From Numenius arquata (Eukaryota; Chordata; Aves; Charadriiformes; Scolopacidae), in NCBI RefSeq assembly GCF_964106895.1, contig NC_133576.1:43309059-43373058 (forward strand): 64,000 nt of DNA. Reading direction: 5' to 3'. Under the pieces are notes generated by a model. The model was not told the DNA's origin, ran no database searches, and worked only from the letters and a program-made list of their open reading frames with translations. Shown piece after piece: positions 26,187 through 38,822 of this stretch. A program made the translations under genes and the position numbers. Position 1 is the stretch's first letter; each line of letters begins with the position of its first letter.

Positions 26187-28148
26187 GTAGACGCTCACAG
26201 ACTTACAACTTAATTCAAGCAAAAGTTAAAGAAGTCTGCTGACATAGGAGCTCTCTCCTCATATAATACAGGCACACTCCACCTCCCTTGGGATGATGTC
26301 TCAAACAATTTGTGTGTGACATACTGCAGACATCCATTCTTATATCTTTGTTCAAATCACCAACTAAAGTCTGATATTATGCTAATAGGAGTGTCACAGA
26401 AATTTTTTATAGACACCACCCAATAGAGCAGATCCTTTATTGGTGGCTCCAGACTTTTCTACAGCACATATGAATGAAAAACTCATGGTTGGTTTTCCCA
26501 CAATCAGGCAAACAACCAAAATCTAGTGGTCCTATAGTTGATTTGGTGACACTGAAATGCTATAGAAGTCCCCTGTACTTATGGGTTTCTTTCCACTGAC
26601 ATAAATAAAAGATCAAAGAGAAGAGTGCAACTTCTGAATGCTGTGTATAGGTTTCAGATCGTAACAGAAAAACAGAGGGGGAAAATTCTGCCTGCAACAG
26701 TATCACAGCACCAGAAAATTTGGACACCGGAAAGGATGGACCCAAAGACATATCCTCTTGTACCCAAACCCCTTTAGTTTCCAAGTGGTACTGAAACTCA
26801 ATGAAACAAATTCATTCTGTTTTTGAAACTCCACACTCTGCAAATGATCTTCTCGGCATCAAGCCAGGGGAATCTGGGACTGCTGGGTTGACAGCACCAC
26901 GCGTAGGAAAAGTTTCAGATGCTCACAGCAGTCTAAGATTATCCCACTGCCAGGGCTCAGCTTGTGCAAGCAATGGCCTCCATGCTCCAAGAGCAACACT
27001 GGCATCGTGCTGGGGGTAGGAGGCTTTGCAGAACAGCACCCCTCAAAAACCAGTGATGAAAAACCAAAGTAGGTGGCTTTGCCCCACAGGCAGCACTGAA
27101 TTTCTCTGTAGTGCCAGCGGTCATCACAAGTCTAGTCTCCTCTCTTAAAAATCTTTTTCTGTGAGGTAAGGCAGGAGCAATCAGTACTTACCAACTATCC
27201 AGAATAAGCACTCACCAGACTGGCTGGATATGATCAGCGAGCATCCACAGGGTTCAGGAAATGGGGAATTTCATGTCCTCCACCAGAACCCAGAAAATAA
27301 CCTAATACCTTAAAGAAAACATGCATGTCTGACCACCCTGTTCTTGATGCTCTTTCAATTGTAAAAGGAAGGAATGAGGCTGTCGCACATCAGCAGACAA
27401 CTCAGATTCACCTATGACATTAAGATGTACCCCAAATGAAGGGAAGAGTTTCAGTTAAATGCAACATACACTAAAATTGCACGTCAAGGGTGCAACTAAA
27501 CAGTAAAAATCTTTGCTAATCAGCCCTCTAAAAATGCAAATCAATATTACCACTACAGAAGTTATTGAAAGTAGCAATGGTTATTCTCCTTTACTGTTTC
27601 ACCTTGTTTAGAAAGGCGCATGGTGTTTGTTGTTCAAAAAATTCACTGCATCATGGTATGTATTATAGCTTTTCCACTACTTTGTGAATTAAGTAATTGA
27701 AGTATCCAGTCAACATGAAGTTGATTTGCTTCTAAGTTTTCTAATTTACTCAAGATATGTTCATGTCTCTATTAGAAGAAACAGAACAGTTGTTTATCAT
27801 TATATAGTAAAGTGACTGAGTATTTTAAGACATGTCTTGGAAACCTTGAGAAAAGAAGAGCCTTCAAGAAAAACATTTCCATGCTGTTCATTTTCATCAT
27901 GAGTAACATTAAACCACCAGAAACTGAAACAAATATGCCTTAATTCTTGACAAAAGTGCTTGCTTTATTCTCGGAGTTTTTTATTAAAGATGCAGAATAG
28001 CTGAAAGTGTTTACAATCATTCATAAGAGTGAAGCTGAATGAAAGGATGAAGGCTCCAGTGTAGAAAGGTATTTAAGCATGTACTTACTGGTCTGTAGTG
28101 GCTAGGTCTACTTCCCTTAATCAGATTCTATTTCTTGAACAGCAGCGC

Positions 28149-28159
28149 TTTTTTTTTTT
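28149..28159 (+). repeat. T11 homopolymer
   Basis: A run of 11 T residues following AGCAGCGC. Confidence 0.8.
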
Positions 28160-29470
28160 CTGCTTAAAGCCTATGAGTATTCTGTGTAGACAGAGAGAAC
28201 ACAGATCTTGCTGTATACCTGACAGCCATTTCTAAATTGCATTTAATGATGTGACAAGTGGTGTGTAATATCTGTGAGAATGATTTTAAGGCTTTGCTTA
28301 GTACTTCCATTATCTTGATTAGGTTTCCGTGATAAGCATCTTTTAAAAATCTTATTTGCTTCTGGTTTTTCCTTTGTAGTTTCATTGCTCTCGCTTATTC
28401 TGAATTGAATTGCATGCATCATCTTTCTGCCACAGCCTCCTATTTTATTCTAGTAATTTTGAACATTATTGTCCCCTTGCCATCCCCAGATGTGTACTTG
28501 CAGATTTCACTGCCTTGTTGGATATGCTTTCCCCTAGGTCATTGTTGCTTAAGGACAGATTCACCGCAGGAATAAAATGGACACATTCTAGCTCCTCCAG
28601 TCTTAAAAAAAAAGTGACTTGTCTATGGTCAAGTGTAAAAATAAAATTAAATTAAGAGGCATATTTCTGTAGTCTCTATGGGACAGGTTTGATCCTTCCT
28701 TCTTAACTCCCCTTGGTAGGGATTAGTTACTATTTCTGTTGTAGCCAGATAATGCATATCCACATATCGTTGCGTACCACACTTCTGAGAAATCGTGAAA
28801 TCACACAGGACCTCGAGAGCGTATGAGCCTGCCTCTGAAGGATCCTGGCAGGAGCAGGTACGTGCAGATTGCAGTACACATAGTGACAGAAAAAACATTA
28901 GCACAGAAGTTATTTTGGCAAGATGGTCAGCAGAGCCTCCATAAGAGCACTGTGATCTGGAAAGGGACATGATAGCCTTCCTGCTGAGTGCACCAGAGAT
29001 GGATAACTGTCTTACAATTGGACAGGTACACATCTGTGAGCACAACTATGCCCTACTGATGGCACTTTTCTCATTCTAAGGAAAGGGGAAAAAAAAATCA
29101 GAGATGCTGTTTTCAAAGTACCGGCAAAGTATCTCCATTCCTGAATTCTATTTCACGATTACAAAGCAGATCTATATTCCTATCCTTGAATTTTGTTTGT
29201 GTCTAGGGTATCAACATTAGCTCCAGAAGGGAGGACCTGTAGCAATGATTGGCACTAATGAGTTTCTGTAGTGACTAGGGTGGGGAGCAGAGGGAGAACA
29301 AAAATATTAACTTAGATCAAGAAAGACAGTAAATAACTCCTCCAACAAAGCATCATGCATGAGGACCCTGAGCAAGCATTCAGGGTTCTTCTCAGGACAC
29401 ATGCTGGTGGCCATGCCCAGGACTACACGGTATTAACGTCAGTCTTTAGCAGAAGAAATTACAAGAAAAA

Positions 29471-29494
29471 GGGGAGGGGAAGTGGGTGAGAGGG
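29471..29494 (+). other. Canonical G-quadruplex motif (+ strand)
   Basis: Four G-runs of 4, 4, 3 and 3, with loops of 1, 4 and 5 bases (GGGG-A-GGGG-AAGT-GGG-TGAGA-GGG). This satisfies the usual G3+N1-7 rule. It sits in a purine-rich stretch that continues to about 29511. No gene or promoter is recognised nearby. Confidence 0.7.
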
Positions 29495-30654
29495 AGGAGA
29501 GAAACAGCCACAGGGAACAGTCCCAGAAACTCTCAGGCTGCCATAAATGTCTGTGGTTATTTAAGATGCCACAGATGAACAGAGAGGTAAACCTGCATCA
29601 CATACAGAAAGCACACAGCACTTGACATCATCTTAACTGCATAAATGGTTAGTTGTGTGATTTTATCTTAGTTATTGAGACCTTAAAATGTGGAGAAGAT
29701 ACATGGAAATTCCAGCATAAGTCCCTGGGAATAATCAGTTTCAATGGAGATTCAGTCACTATATAACATAGAGAAGTTTTTCATCTGTTTTCCTGCTGAG
29801 AGCAACGAATGCCAACCCTTTGGAACAAACATGATTATGATAATGAGTATGATATCACTTGGGGTCCAGGTGGAAGATCTTCAGTGTCAAGCTTTTCCGG
29901 GAAATCTAGTCCATAGGGTTTAGTTTTCAGGGGAGGGTCACTACATACTTTGCACTATCAGTTACTTTTTGAAATTGAGTTTACCAAAAGTGGAAATGTT
30001 CAAAAGAAAAGCAAAATTAAAAATCACCTACAGATCTACTGATGTCAAAGTAATATGTCCTGAAAACCCTACTCTTCATGATGTGTAACTATCACCAGAC
30101 AGCCTCCAGGAGTTCAGAAAGATGATGTTTCTAAGTTACACACAACTTCCCGAGAGTGGTTTATATTACAGCCAAGTCAGCAGCTGAGATGAGGATGACC
30201 TTTCGACTATTACCAATGCTCCCCTCACAAGTAATTTCTCCAGAGCTATATTTCTCTGCTTTATCTTCGCAGATGATACTATTGCTGCTGCCAACGCTAC
30301 TCTAAAATTCCTTTTATCTATTTTCGAGCTGTTATGTGCCTAATAATTATAATGTAAATGTGCTTTCATAGCTACTGGGCAATTCTTGTTTTTTCTCTCT
30401 TCATAATAAATTACTCATATTAAATTACAAACAGCAGCCTGAGGCTATAGATTTGATACCCAGAGGCTATTAAAAAACTTTCAACCTCATGTCTGACAAC
30501 TGGGGAGTTAAACAAACATTCTCACATATGTTACAGTTACAATAAAAGTGAGACTTATCTTTGTATTATAAAGGGTATTAACTATCACACAAATTTATTT
30601 TTCTTAAAATTTTATGAGGACACAAAGCTACATTTTATAGCTTTTATAACTGTT

Positions 30655-31300
30655 TTTCACTGAATTTCACTGAATTTTTAGAGTTGGAAGGGACCATAAA
30701 GATCATCTAGTCCAACTCCCCTGCCGAAGCAGGATTGCCCAGAGCATGTCAGAGCATGTTACTCAGGACTGCATCCAGGCGGGTCTTGAAAATCTCCAAA
30801 GAAGGGGACTCCACAACCTCCCTGGGCAGCCTGTTCCAGGGCTCTGTCACCCTCACTGTGAAGAAGTTTTTTCTCATATTTGAGTGGAACCTCCTATGTT
30901 CCAACTTGTGCCCATTGCCCCTCGTCCTCTCACTGGCAACCACTGAAGAGTGTCTGGCTCCCTCTTCCTTCAACCCACCCTTCAGATACTTATAAGCATT
31001 GATAAGGTCTCCCCTCAGCCTTCTCTTCTCCAGGCTAAAGAGTCCCAGCTCTCTCAGCCTTTCTTCATAAGGGAGATGCTCCAATCCTTGAATCATCCTC
31101 GTTGCCCTTCGCTGGACTCTTTCCAGTAGTTCCCTATCCCTCTTGAATTGGGGAGCCCAGAACTGGATGCAGTATTCCAGTTGTGGCCTCACCAGTGCAG
31201 AGTAGAGGGGGAGAATGACTTCCCTCGACCTACTAGCCGCACTCTTCCCTATGCAGGCCAGGATTCTATTTGCCTTCCTGGCCACAAGAGCATTTTGATA
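30655..31300 (-). mobile_element. CR1 LINE, 5'-truncated, long intact reading frame
   Basis: A CR1 copy on the minus strand. A 190-codon open frame (30749-31321) encodes the C-terminal third of ORF2. It begins in flanking sequence, and CR1 similarity starts near NALVARKANRI (about residue 10). It continues through REVILPLYSALVRPQLEYCI, LERVQRRATRMIQGLEHLPY, EERLRELGLFSLEKRRLRGD, FFTVRVTEPWNRLPREVVES and FKTRLDAVLSNML to the natural stop. No frameshift or premature stop occurs, although the catalytic RT core is missing. The 3' end is unusual: after GGTCCCTTCCAACTC the terminal repeat is ATTCAGTGA-like (two units, 30655-30677) and not ATTCTATGA. The tail at 54361-54421 has the same variant. Confidence 0.97.
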
Positions 31301-34300
31301 CTGTATGGTTTGTAACACCATCTCAGAAGCCTGAAATGAATTTTTGTTTTGTTGGCTTTTTGGGTTGTTTTTTTACATTGCCAAAGGAATATTCGTTACC
31401 TCTAAATTCCTCACTCTTCCTCACGTCTCCATTGGTGCTGAAAGTATTGCTTCAGTTGCTTTCAAGATCAGCTTCTTAGTGGATGGCATCATTATAGAAT
31501 TTTACTATCATTGTTAATTTTATTATTTCATACTTCTTTAAACCAATATAAGGATTGTGAGGTTGCATACAAGACTCATTTTGTTTCTGTTTAAAGTGAT
31601 CAAGAATTGGTTCAACTTAGAACAAAAATAAACACACTTCAAATGGTCTTAAATACCAGACAAGCCAATTGGCATAAAAATGCTTGATGTTAAGATAAAC
31701 GCAACTTTCTTGGGCAAGCAAAACTATAGCCTACAAACAGATGAACCAAATCTAGCAAGCATAAGAAAGCTGCAGAGCCTGTGATGTAGCTCCTTAGAGG
31801 AAGAAAGGTCTACTCCAATGGAGATATGACGATTGTTTCATGCATCCAAGTCTTTCTTTGCAATGAGTGACCTGCTCCTTTGTGCAAAAAAGCTGCAGTG
31901 CCACTTATGCCAGACCTGTGCATTCAGCTCCAGCTTTCCATTTAGATGTCCATGGCTGCAAAGTCATGAGATATGAAATGCATTTGATTTGTGAAAGTAG
32001 GATTGTTTGAAAGTAGATCTACTCTGATGGCAAATGATACTCTATGAATGGCCAAATCAGCTGCAGCCACTTGTAGCAGTCTTTTTAAAGGAATGAATTA
32101 AACAGCTAAACTAAAGAGCTATTCGACTTTGAACATACAGAGATGATTAAAAAGCACATACCAGCCCTTTTTATTGTTATTTTCAAGGGAATATACAAAT
32201 GCCACAATGTAATATTCAAGTGTACCACAGTTTAAACTGGAGATGATATATGGCAAGTCATGCAAAATATTATGTCCTTATTTATCAATGATGCAATCTA
32301 ATCAGTGCACTATAAAAGTGTTTGAACTCCTTTTTATGAAAAGAACCCCATCTGTCCACTAAATATATATTTTGATTACACATTTACACTGCTGTACTGG
32401 ACATTTATACTGTAAATATTGGATATTTACATTGCAAGCACAAAAATAGATACCAAACATTAGAAAATGTGGTGGTGGTGGTTTTGGTTTTTTTCTTTTC
32501 TGGAAGAACAGCTGTTCTCTGTAGCTCTGACCCAAAACTACACAGGGATCTGAATATCTCAGAGAAAAATATCTACCTCTCCTCTGTGACTTAATTTTCA
32601 TCTCAATTGCTAGGAAGGAGGAGGGGGGAAAAAGACAAAACAACATGGAACAGAATGATGTTTGAGATAGACAACAAAAATAAAGACCGTTACACAAATA
32701 GTCCTTGTTGTAGACTAGCTAAATATGGTGGAGATTACATATCTGCCTAATGTTCACACAGTCCTTTCTTTCTTCCTTGAGATTCAGCAGAGACATGAGT
32801 ATTCTCTTCTAGGTAAAATACCATGAACAGTTCAAAAAAGAACAAAAGGTCATAAATACTGAGTGAAAAAGAAACAATATATGTAAGCACAATACCTATG
32901 GTAAAATAAGTTACTGTGAACTCATTTGCAGAAAAAACTTTCCCTGTTGTTCTGCAGAAGGCAAGCGAAGGCAAACGAATCTACAGTATTTAAAATAGGA
33001 GCTATACTTCTGAAATAAAATGTTCTTAAAATGAATATAAAGCAGTTTAAATCTGTTAGACCGAGACAGAAAAATCAAAATGCATATGGTCAGGAGGAAA
33101 TGGGGGTATTTTTTCCCTTAATATTTCCCTAATAGATTATTCCAAACATGTTAAGCTCCTGTCAAGAAATCTAGGTGACTCGAGAAAGATTATGCAAATA
33201 AATATTTCATTTCTGCTCTTTTTTGGTGAAGTATTTCCACCATTTTTAATGTAGCAAAGTCCCAGCAGCCCCTATCTCTACCACACAGCTGGAAAGCATA
33301 TCTAAAGGATTATGCATAATATGCATGTGAGCCCATGAAGCAAATACATTTATTCAGAACTGAAAAGAAGTAGGAAAGCTTCAGTTCTCTAGCCACAGAG
33401 CACAAATGCTTAAATAATTTTTTTTCTTCCATTCTTTTCCTCAAATCCCCACCTCTTGCTACCTGCACGTCCATTCTCATGACAAGGTTAAAGAATCACC
33501 AAAAGCACCCTGCTCACTGCCAAAACAGAGAATACTTAAAAAGGCTTTTTTAGGGGTTTCTGGATGCTTTTTTTTTCCTTAAAATTCGATGGACTTACAG
33601 AATCTTTTCTTTACTCCTCCTTGGGTAAGCATTTGTCACTGACTTTTGTGAGAATTACAGATGCCCTCAAGACAAAGCTGCTGTGCATCCACATCTGCCA
33701 GTATCCACAAGAATAATTAATTCTCCTCAAACTTATTCCTGGGCAAGAAAATGTGCAAATGCTACTCTAAACCAAGAAGCAACAGCTATGGCAAAGAAAG
33801 CTGCTGGTTTTTCATTGACCACTTATCCTAAGCAATTAACACTTTGCATCATTCATAACTGTTTTAAAAATACTATTACCACAGCTAGGACAATCCCTGA
33901 AATGTAGTGCCCCAAATCCAACTTTTATGATGTGTATTTTCCCCTAAGTATTTCAATTCATTGTCAGAAGTCCTCAATGAATGTGAATGTGGGTGCGTAT
34001 ATTCCCGCTTCACTTTGTCTTTGGAAATGGATGGCTTGTTTTTAATGATCAGAACTAAAAACTTTCCAAGGAATTCTGTATTGAAGCCTGGCAGTTTGTA
34101 GGATTTTTGTCATAGTTTAGACTGCTTAGATTCCCCACAGAGTTTAGCTCACATCTTGTGCACCAGTAACACTATCTAGAGAGACAAGTTGTTATTTTAT
34201 GGGCACATTCAAACAGGCGGCTTTAAACTGAGTGGTTTGTGTGCTGATATCAATCAGGTTGAGACAACGTGAAGCTTACACACCTCCTCATCTTCCAGAA

Positions 34301-34797
34301 GCTGTTTTGCCATATGCATTGGGACCAATGGTGCAACTTGGATGTCACTGGTATCCAAGAGGGCTAGTGGCATCCTAACTACTCTGCAGTTAAAGGCAAT
34401 ACACAGGAGGAATACACAGAGGAACTACTGGTAGGACTCAGTGCTGAACTTCTGAAGTGGGATGTTTCCCTACCTAAACCATATCAGCACAGAGCTCACA
34501 CAGAGAAATGAATGTTACTGTTACACTTCTGCATTAGATTTTTCTAGTGTCTTCTTTAATAAATTGCACCTGTGGCTTCATCCTGCTTCCCAATACCCCA
34601 AAAAATCCAGCAAGTGGCTAAAGGTTTGCTACAACAGTCTGGCACTTAGTGAACCCCAAAATAACCCCCAGTAAAAGTGTGGATCCCATGCTGTGAATTT
34701 CTGTCTACTGCCTAGTAAGTCTGCTTTGTTTTGCCGTCCTGCTCAGATCCCACTGAGGTATGATCCCAGAAACTGCTATGTTCACAGCTCTGTTGTT
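31301..34797. other. Unique non-coding DNA, no gene recognised
   Basis: AT-rich stretch between two minus-strand CR1 copies. It includes a short GGT/T-rich tract at 32469-32494 and many short A/T runs. Open frames up to 112 codons on either strand lack recognisable domains. Confidence 0.55.
32469..32494 (+). repeat. (GGT)n / T-rich simple repeat
   Basis: GTGGTGGTGGTGG followed by TTTTGGTTTTTTT. It is short and shows no clear origin. Confidence 0.7.
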
Positions 34798-35688
34798 TCA
34801 CAGAATCACAGAATTGTAGGGGTTGGAAGGGACCTTTGGAGATCATCTAGTCCAATCCCCCTGCCAAAGCAAGTTCACCTAGAGCAGGCTGGACAGGAAC
34901 ACATCCAGACAGATTTTTAATATCTCCACAGAAGGAGGCTCCACAACCTCTCCAGGCAGCCTGTTCCACTGCTCTGTCACCATCAAAGAAGTTTTTCCAC
35001 ATGTTCAGATGGAAGTTCCTGTGTTCCAGCTTGTGCCCGTTGACCTTTGTCCTGTCACCAGGCACCACTGAGAAGAGCCTGACCCCATCCTCTTGACACC
35101 CACCCTTTAGATATTTATAAGCATTGATAAGATCCCCTCTCAGTCTTCTCCAAGCTAAACAGACCCAGGTTTCTCAGCCTTTCCTCATAAGAGAGGTGCT
35201 CCAGTCCCTTGATCATCTTTGTAGCCCTCCACTGGACTCTCTACAGCAGTTCCCTGTCCTTGGACTGGGATCCCAGAATTAGACACAGTGCTCCAGATGC
35301 AGCCTCATCAGGGCAGAGTAGAGAGGGAGGATGACCTCTCTCGACCTGCTGGCCATGCTCTTTTTAATGTACCCCAGAAGACCATCGGCCTTCTTGGCCA
35401 CAAGGGCACATTGTGGCTCATGATCAACTTGTCCACCAGGACTCCACGGTCTCTCTCTACAGAGCTGCTCTCCAGCAGGTCAGCCCCTAACCTGTACTGG
35501 TGTATGGGATTATTCTTCCCTAGGTGAAGGACTCTACGCTTGCCCTTGTTGAATTTCATAAGGTTCCTCACTGCCCAACTTTCTAGCCTGTCCAGGTCTT
35601 GTTGAATGGCAGCACAGCCTTCTGGTGTGTCAGCCACTCCTCCCAGTTCTGTATCATCAGCAAACTTGCTGAGGGTACACTCAGTTTG
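34798..35688 (-). mobile_element. CR1 LINE, 5'-truncated, with RT catalytic motif, frameshifted
   Basis: The longest CR1 copy in the window (about 890 bp, minus strand). Similarity begins at TECTLSKFADDTELGGVADT near 35690. FADD (35653-35664) is the YXDD-type catalytic motif of the reverse transcriptase palm. Next come EGCAAIQQDLDRLESWAV, LMKFNKGKRRVLHLGKNNP and YRLGADLLESS. Around 35405-35415 the frame slips: sequence matching ALVAKKADGLLGY continues in another frame. A second disruption lies in the KNFF...WNRLPRE region near 34980-34990. The 3' end is GGACTAGATGATCTCC-like with two TTCTGTGA/CACAGAAT-type terminal units at 34798-34815. The copy is inactive. The 219-codon frame 35308-35967 mixes CR1 with unrelated flanking DNA and is not a gene. 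Confidence 0.97.
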
Positions 35689-38600
35689 GCTCTCAATCTT
35701 CCTCAGTTTTCTTGCTATTCTCATTCTGCATTTTCTACCATTATTTTTAAGAATCAAAATCACATGCAATAATAGTATCTCCAGGCTTTTGAAAATAAGC
35801 GTACTGGGTCTGCTCTCTGTTCTTCTCCTCTCACATTGAACTGTCCACAAACAAGGTAAGTTAACCTTCATGAACTTCAAAGCCCCTGTGGCTGGATGGA
35901 TTCTGACACCTGACAGGGTCAAAGGTGGCACAGGATTGTGTGGCCACATCTCTGTCACCACAGGCACAGCCTGGCTCTAACAGAGGTAGCCTAGGGAAAA
36001 CAGATAAAGGTGCTAAAGAGCAGGCTGAAGCATAGACATACCCTCATATGACCCACTTTGAGATAATCACATAAAGAAAAAGAACAAAGTGAAGCGAGTA
36101 TTACCAACTCATGGCTATCGTAACCTTTGCTTCCTCATTGGAATTACTTCCCTTGACCTATCATCCATTTCAGAGCATTCTTGAATCTTCTCTAAATTAG
36201 AAAATAAAATGTAGGCTTGAAAAAAGAAGCAAAAAGAGAGAGGGGATAATTCCACTGAGAGACAAATCTTCAGCTGATATAACTAGGCACTGTTTGCTGT
36301 CAGCCAAGTACCTGACCTGTGAGGCCAAAACTGAAAAGATGCTCTTACCAGAGGGGTTAATTCAGACAACTCTTTTAAAATGCAAATTTTCTGCTTTTTG
36401 CTTTTCTTGATTTCAAGCACAGCAAAGCAGGGGCTGTAATTAGAGAATGGGTAGTCGGCACCGTTCACCAGTTGTGCGTAAGCTCTAAACTAATAACTCA
36501 GCAATTAGAAGAAAAATAAGCAGTAATTACACACATTTTACTCACTGCTAGACAGATGGAACATTTTCTGCTCGTTATTGGCAAACTGTCACTGCGTTTA
36601 TTTCATTTTTAGTGTTTACTGTTTGTTGTAGTTTGATTAGGAATAATTACAGGCTAGGAAAAATATGAAAGAAATGAACAGCCTTTTCATTTTTACATCT
36701 TTAAAGCAATACAACCATTTCTTCCGCCAGTTTCTCCAGGATGAACATACTCTCTTTTTAAGCCTTTATTGAAATCGGGCTGCATCTTATGGAATTTGGT
36801 GAGAAAGAGGGATAAGACAGCATAGGAAAGGCCACCTTGTCCAGAATGGTTGGCTCAACACTGATTGGTTCACAGTCAGCTTCCCTAGTGGGCACTGCTC
36901 CATATCGCTAAGCTATTGCACAATTTGGTTTATATTTATTTCAGCTACTCGCCTTTAAGTTAGAAGTGGCATCTGAGCCGGATCACAGCCCGCAGGGCAG
37001 GACCTGCGGAGAACCATGGGTGCTGTTACTCTGGGTAAGCAGGTATGGAAAACACAAGAGGCTGGAAGCAAGACCTTCTTTATGCCAAGTTGTTGAAGTT
37101 TGCTTCCCTGTCCCCTCCCATCTAATTCCAGATTTCTGAGCCTTGACATTACATAAATAGTGCCTTACTCCCAATCTTTGGGGGTACTATGGGGGAAGGG
37201 AGTGAGTGGGTGTCATCTGTGGATGGACTGAGCTGCAGAGCAAAGTATCCAGAGTGGAAACCAGGGACTTGGAGAGATATTCTAAGTATTGTTATCCCTG
37301 GTGCAAAGCAGTGACTTCTTATTTTAATTCTGTTTATGAGAAGATTTTCTAAGACTTTAACTGAAACACATGCAGAAAAATGCACTGAAGCGTTCAGATC
37401 ACAGACCGCTTGTTTTCTTGCACAGTCCCAGCATTACTGAGATGCTTTCACAGTCCTTACCTGCCCTGCAACAGTCTCCTGGATATTGCTAATAATGATG
37501 ATTTTTATAGAGCAGGGGATGGGGAAAAAAGCAATACAAATGTTCATATCAATATATCCTTCTGACATTATAGACTTAACACACATTGTAACAACATGCT
37601 AGGGATCAAGCCTGTTTTCCCTCAGGAATGTATTCAGTGACTTAATAGGTCTAAAGGCCAAAGTCCAAACAGCCGCTTAAGTGAAGACATCCTCTGCTTC
37701 CCTTCAACTATTTCCAGCATATAACCCTCTAACCACACCTTCTTCCTTCTTCAAATTTACCTTTTTTTCCAATTAAAGGGTGAAAACACTAAACCTGAAA
37801 AACAGGCTGATGAATTTCCCAGCAATTAGCATGAGATTTGAATGTTGGGGATAAGGTGCATCTCTGATAAATTGATTTTAATTCAATGGTACTGACAAAT
37901 ACAACCATACACAGTTGAAAGAATTACGATGCTAATGAAGTCCTAAGAAAATCTGAACTAGTCCCATTGTGAAATATGGCTGCTAACTTTACATGAAGCA
38001 ATAGTGGATAATCTCTCATTTACTTTAGATGTGTAATGTCTTGGAAAAGTTTCCTTTCTTTATGGTAGCATCCTTAAAGTGACAAAATTTCAGCATGACT
38101 AGTAAATCCAGTATTAGCCAGGTGGAATTGTCAACATTATAGTTGGGAAGGTTTTCCTACGGCCAGCCCTTTTGTCTGGTACAAAGCTGCTAGGCAATGT
38201 ATCTACCTCTCCCTCTCACAATTCATAGCCAGTGGTTTTCTCAGCAGCTAAGGAAATAAGTGGGTTCTCTATCATGCCATAGGAGTAAAATGAACATGAA
38301 TAAACCATACAGTATGTGGCATCACATGAAGCAACATATGTAAGGCCTGAAACAAATGGTCACCATGAGACAGGTTTCCCCCCAAAAAAATAAGATTAGC
38401 TTTGAATAGGAATATTTTTAAGTCTTTTGAGTACTCATTAGTTATATCTTCAAGTCTTTCTCCAGAGTAATGAGCGCTGGATACATACCCTCTTCTATAC
38501 TGCCATCTGAAAGACCAAACAGAGACTCTAAAAACCCTAGAGGCAGAGATGGCAAGGAAAGAAAAGCCAGCACTGCATGATTTGTAATGTTACTACAGCA

Positions 38601-38805
38601 ATGAGGCAGACCTGTAGCTTGCTGCAGCAGGAGAAGGCAACAAAATAGTAATGGTAAAGAAATGGAAATCATGAAAAACATCTGAAAGAGCAAAGCCTGT
38701 GCAGTAGCAGAGAACTTCAAATGATATAGCAAAATCATAACTGCAAGGCACTGGTGCCTCTGTGTATTTCGGCAAGTGCTATGTATACGGCTATTATGGA
38801 AATTT

Positions 38806-38822
38806 AAAAAAAAAAAAAAAAA
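38806..38822 (+). repeat. A17 homopolymer
   Basis: A run of 17 A residues. No processed-pseudogene body could be recognised upstream. Confidence 0.9.

Larger units (their letters stand above)
26187..30654. other. Unique non-coding DNA, no gene recognised
   Basis: AT-rich sequence without recognised transposons. It holds a T11 run at 28149, a canonical G4 motif at 29471 and a possible conserved element at about 30270-30480. The longest frame (28647-29045, minus, 132 codons) has no recognisable domain. Confidence 0.55.

Noticed and set aside
35308..35967. 219-codon minus-strand open frame
   Set aside because: About half is CR1 ORF2 (FADD region) and half is unrelated flanking sequence. It is a chance joining and not a host gene.
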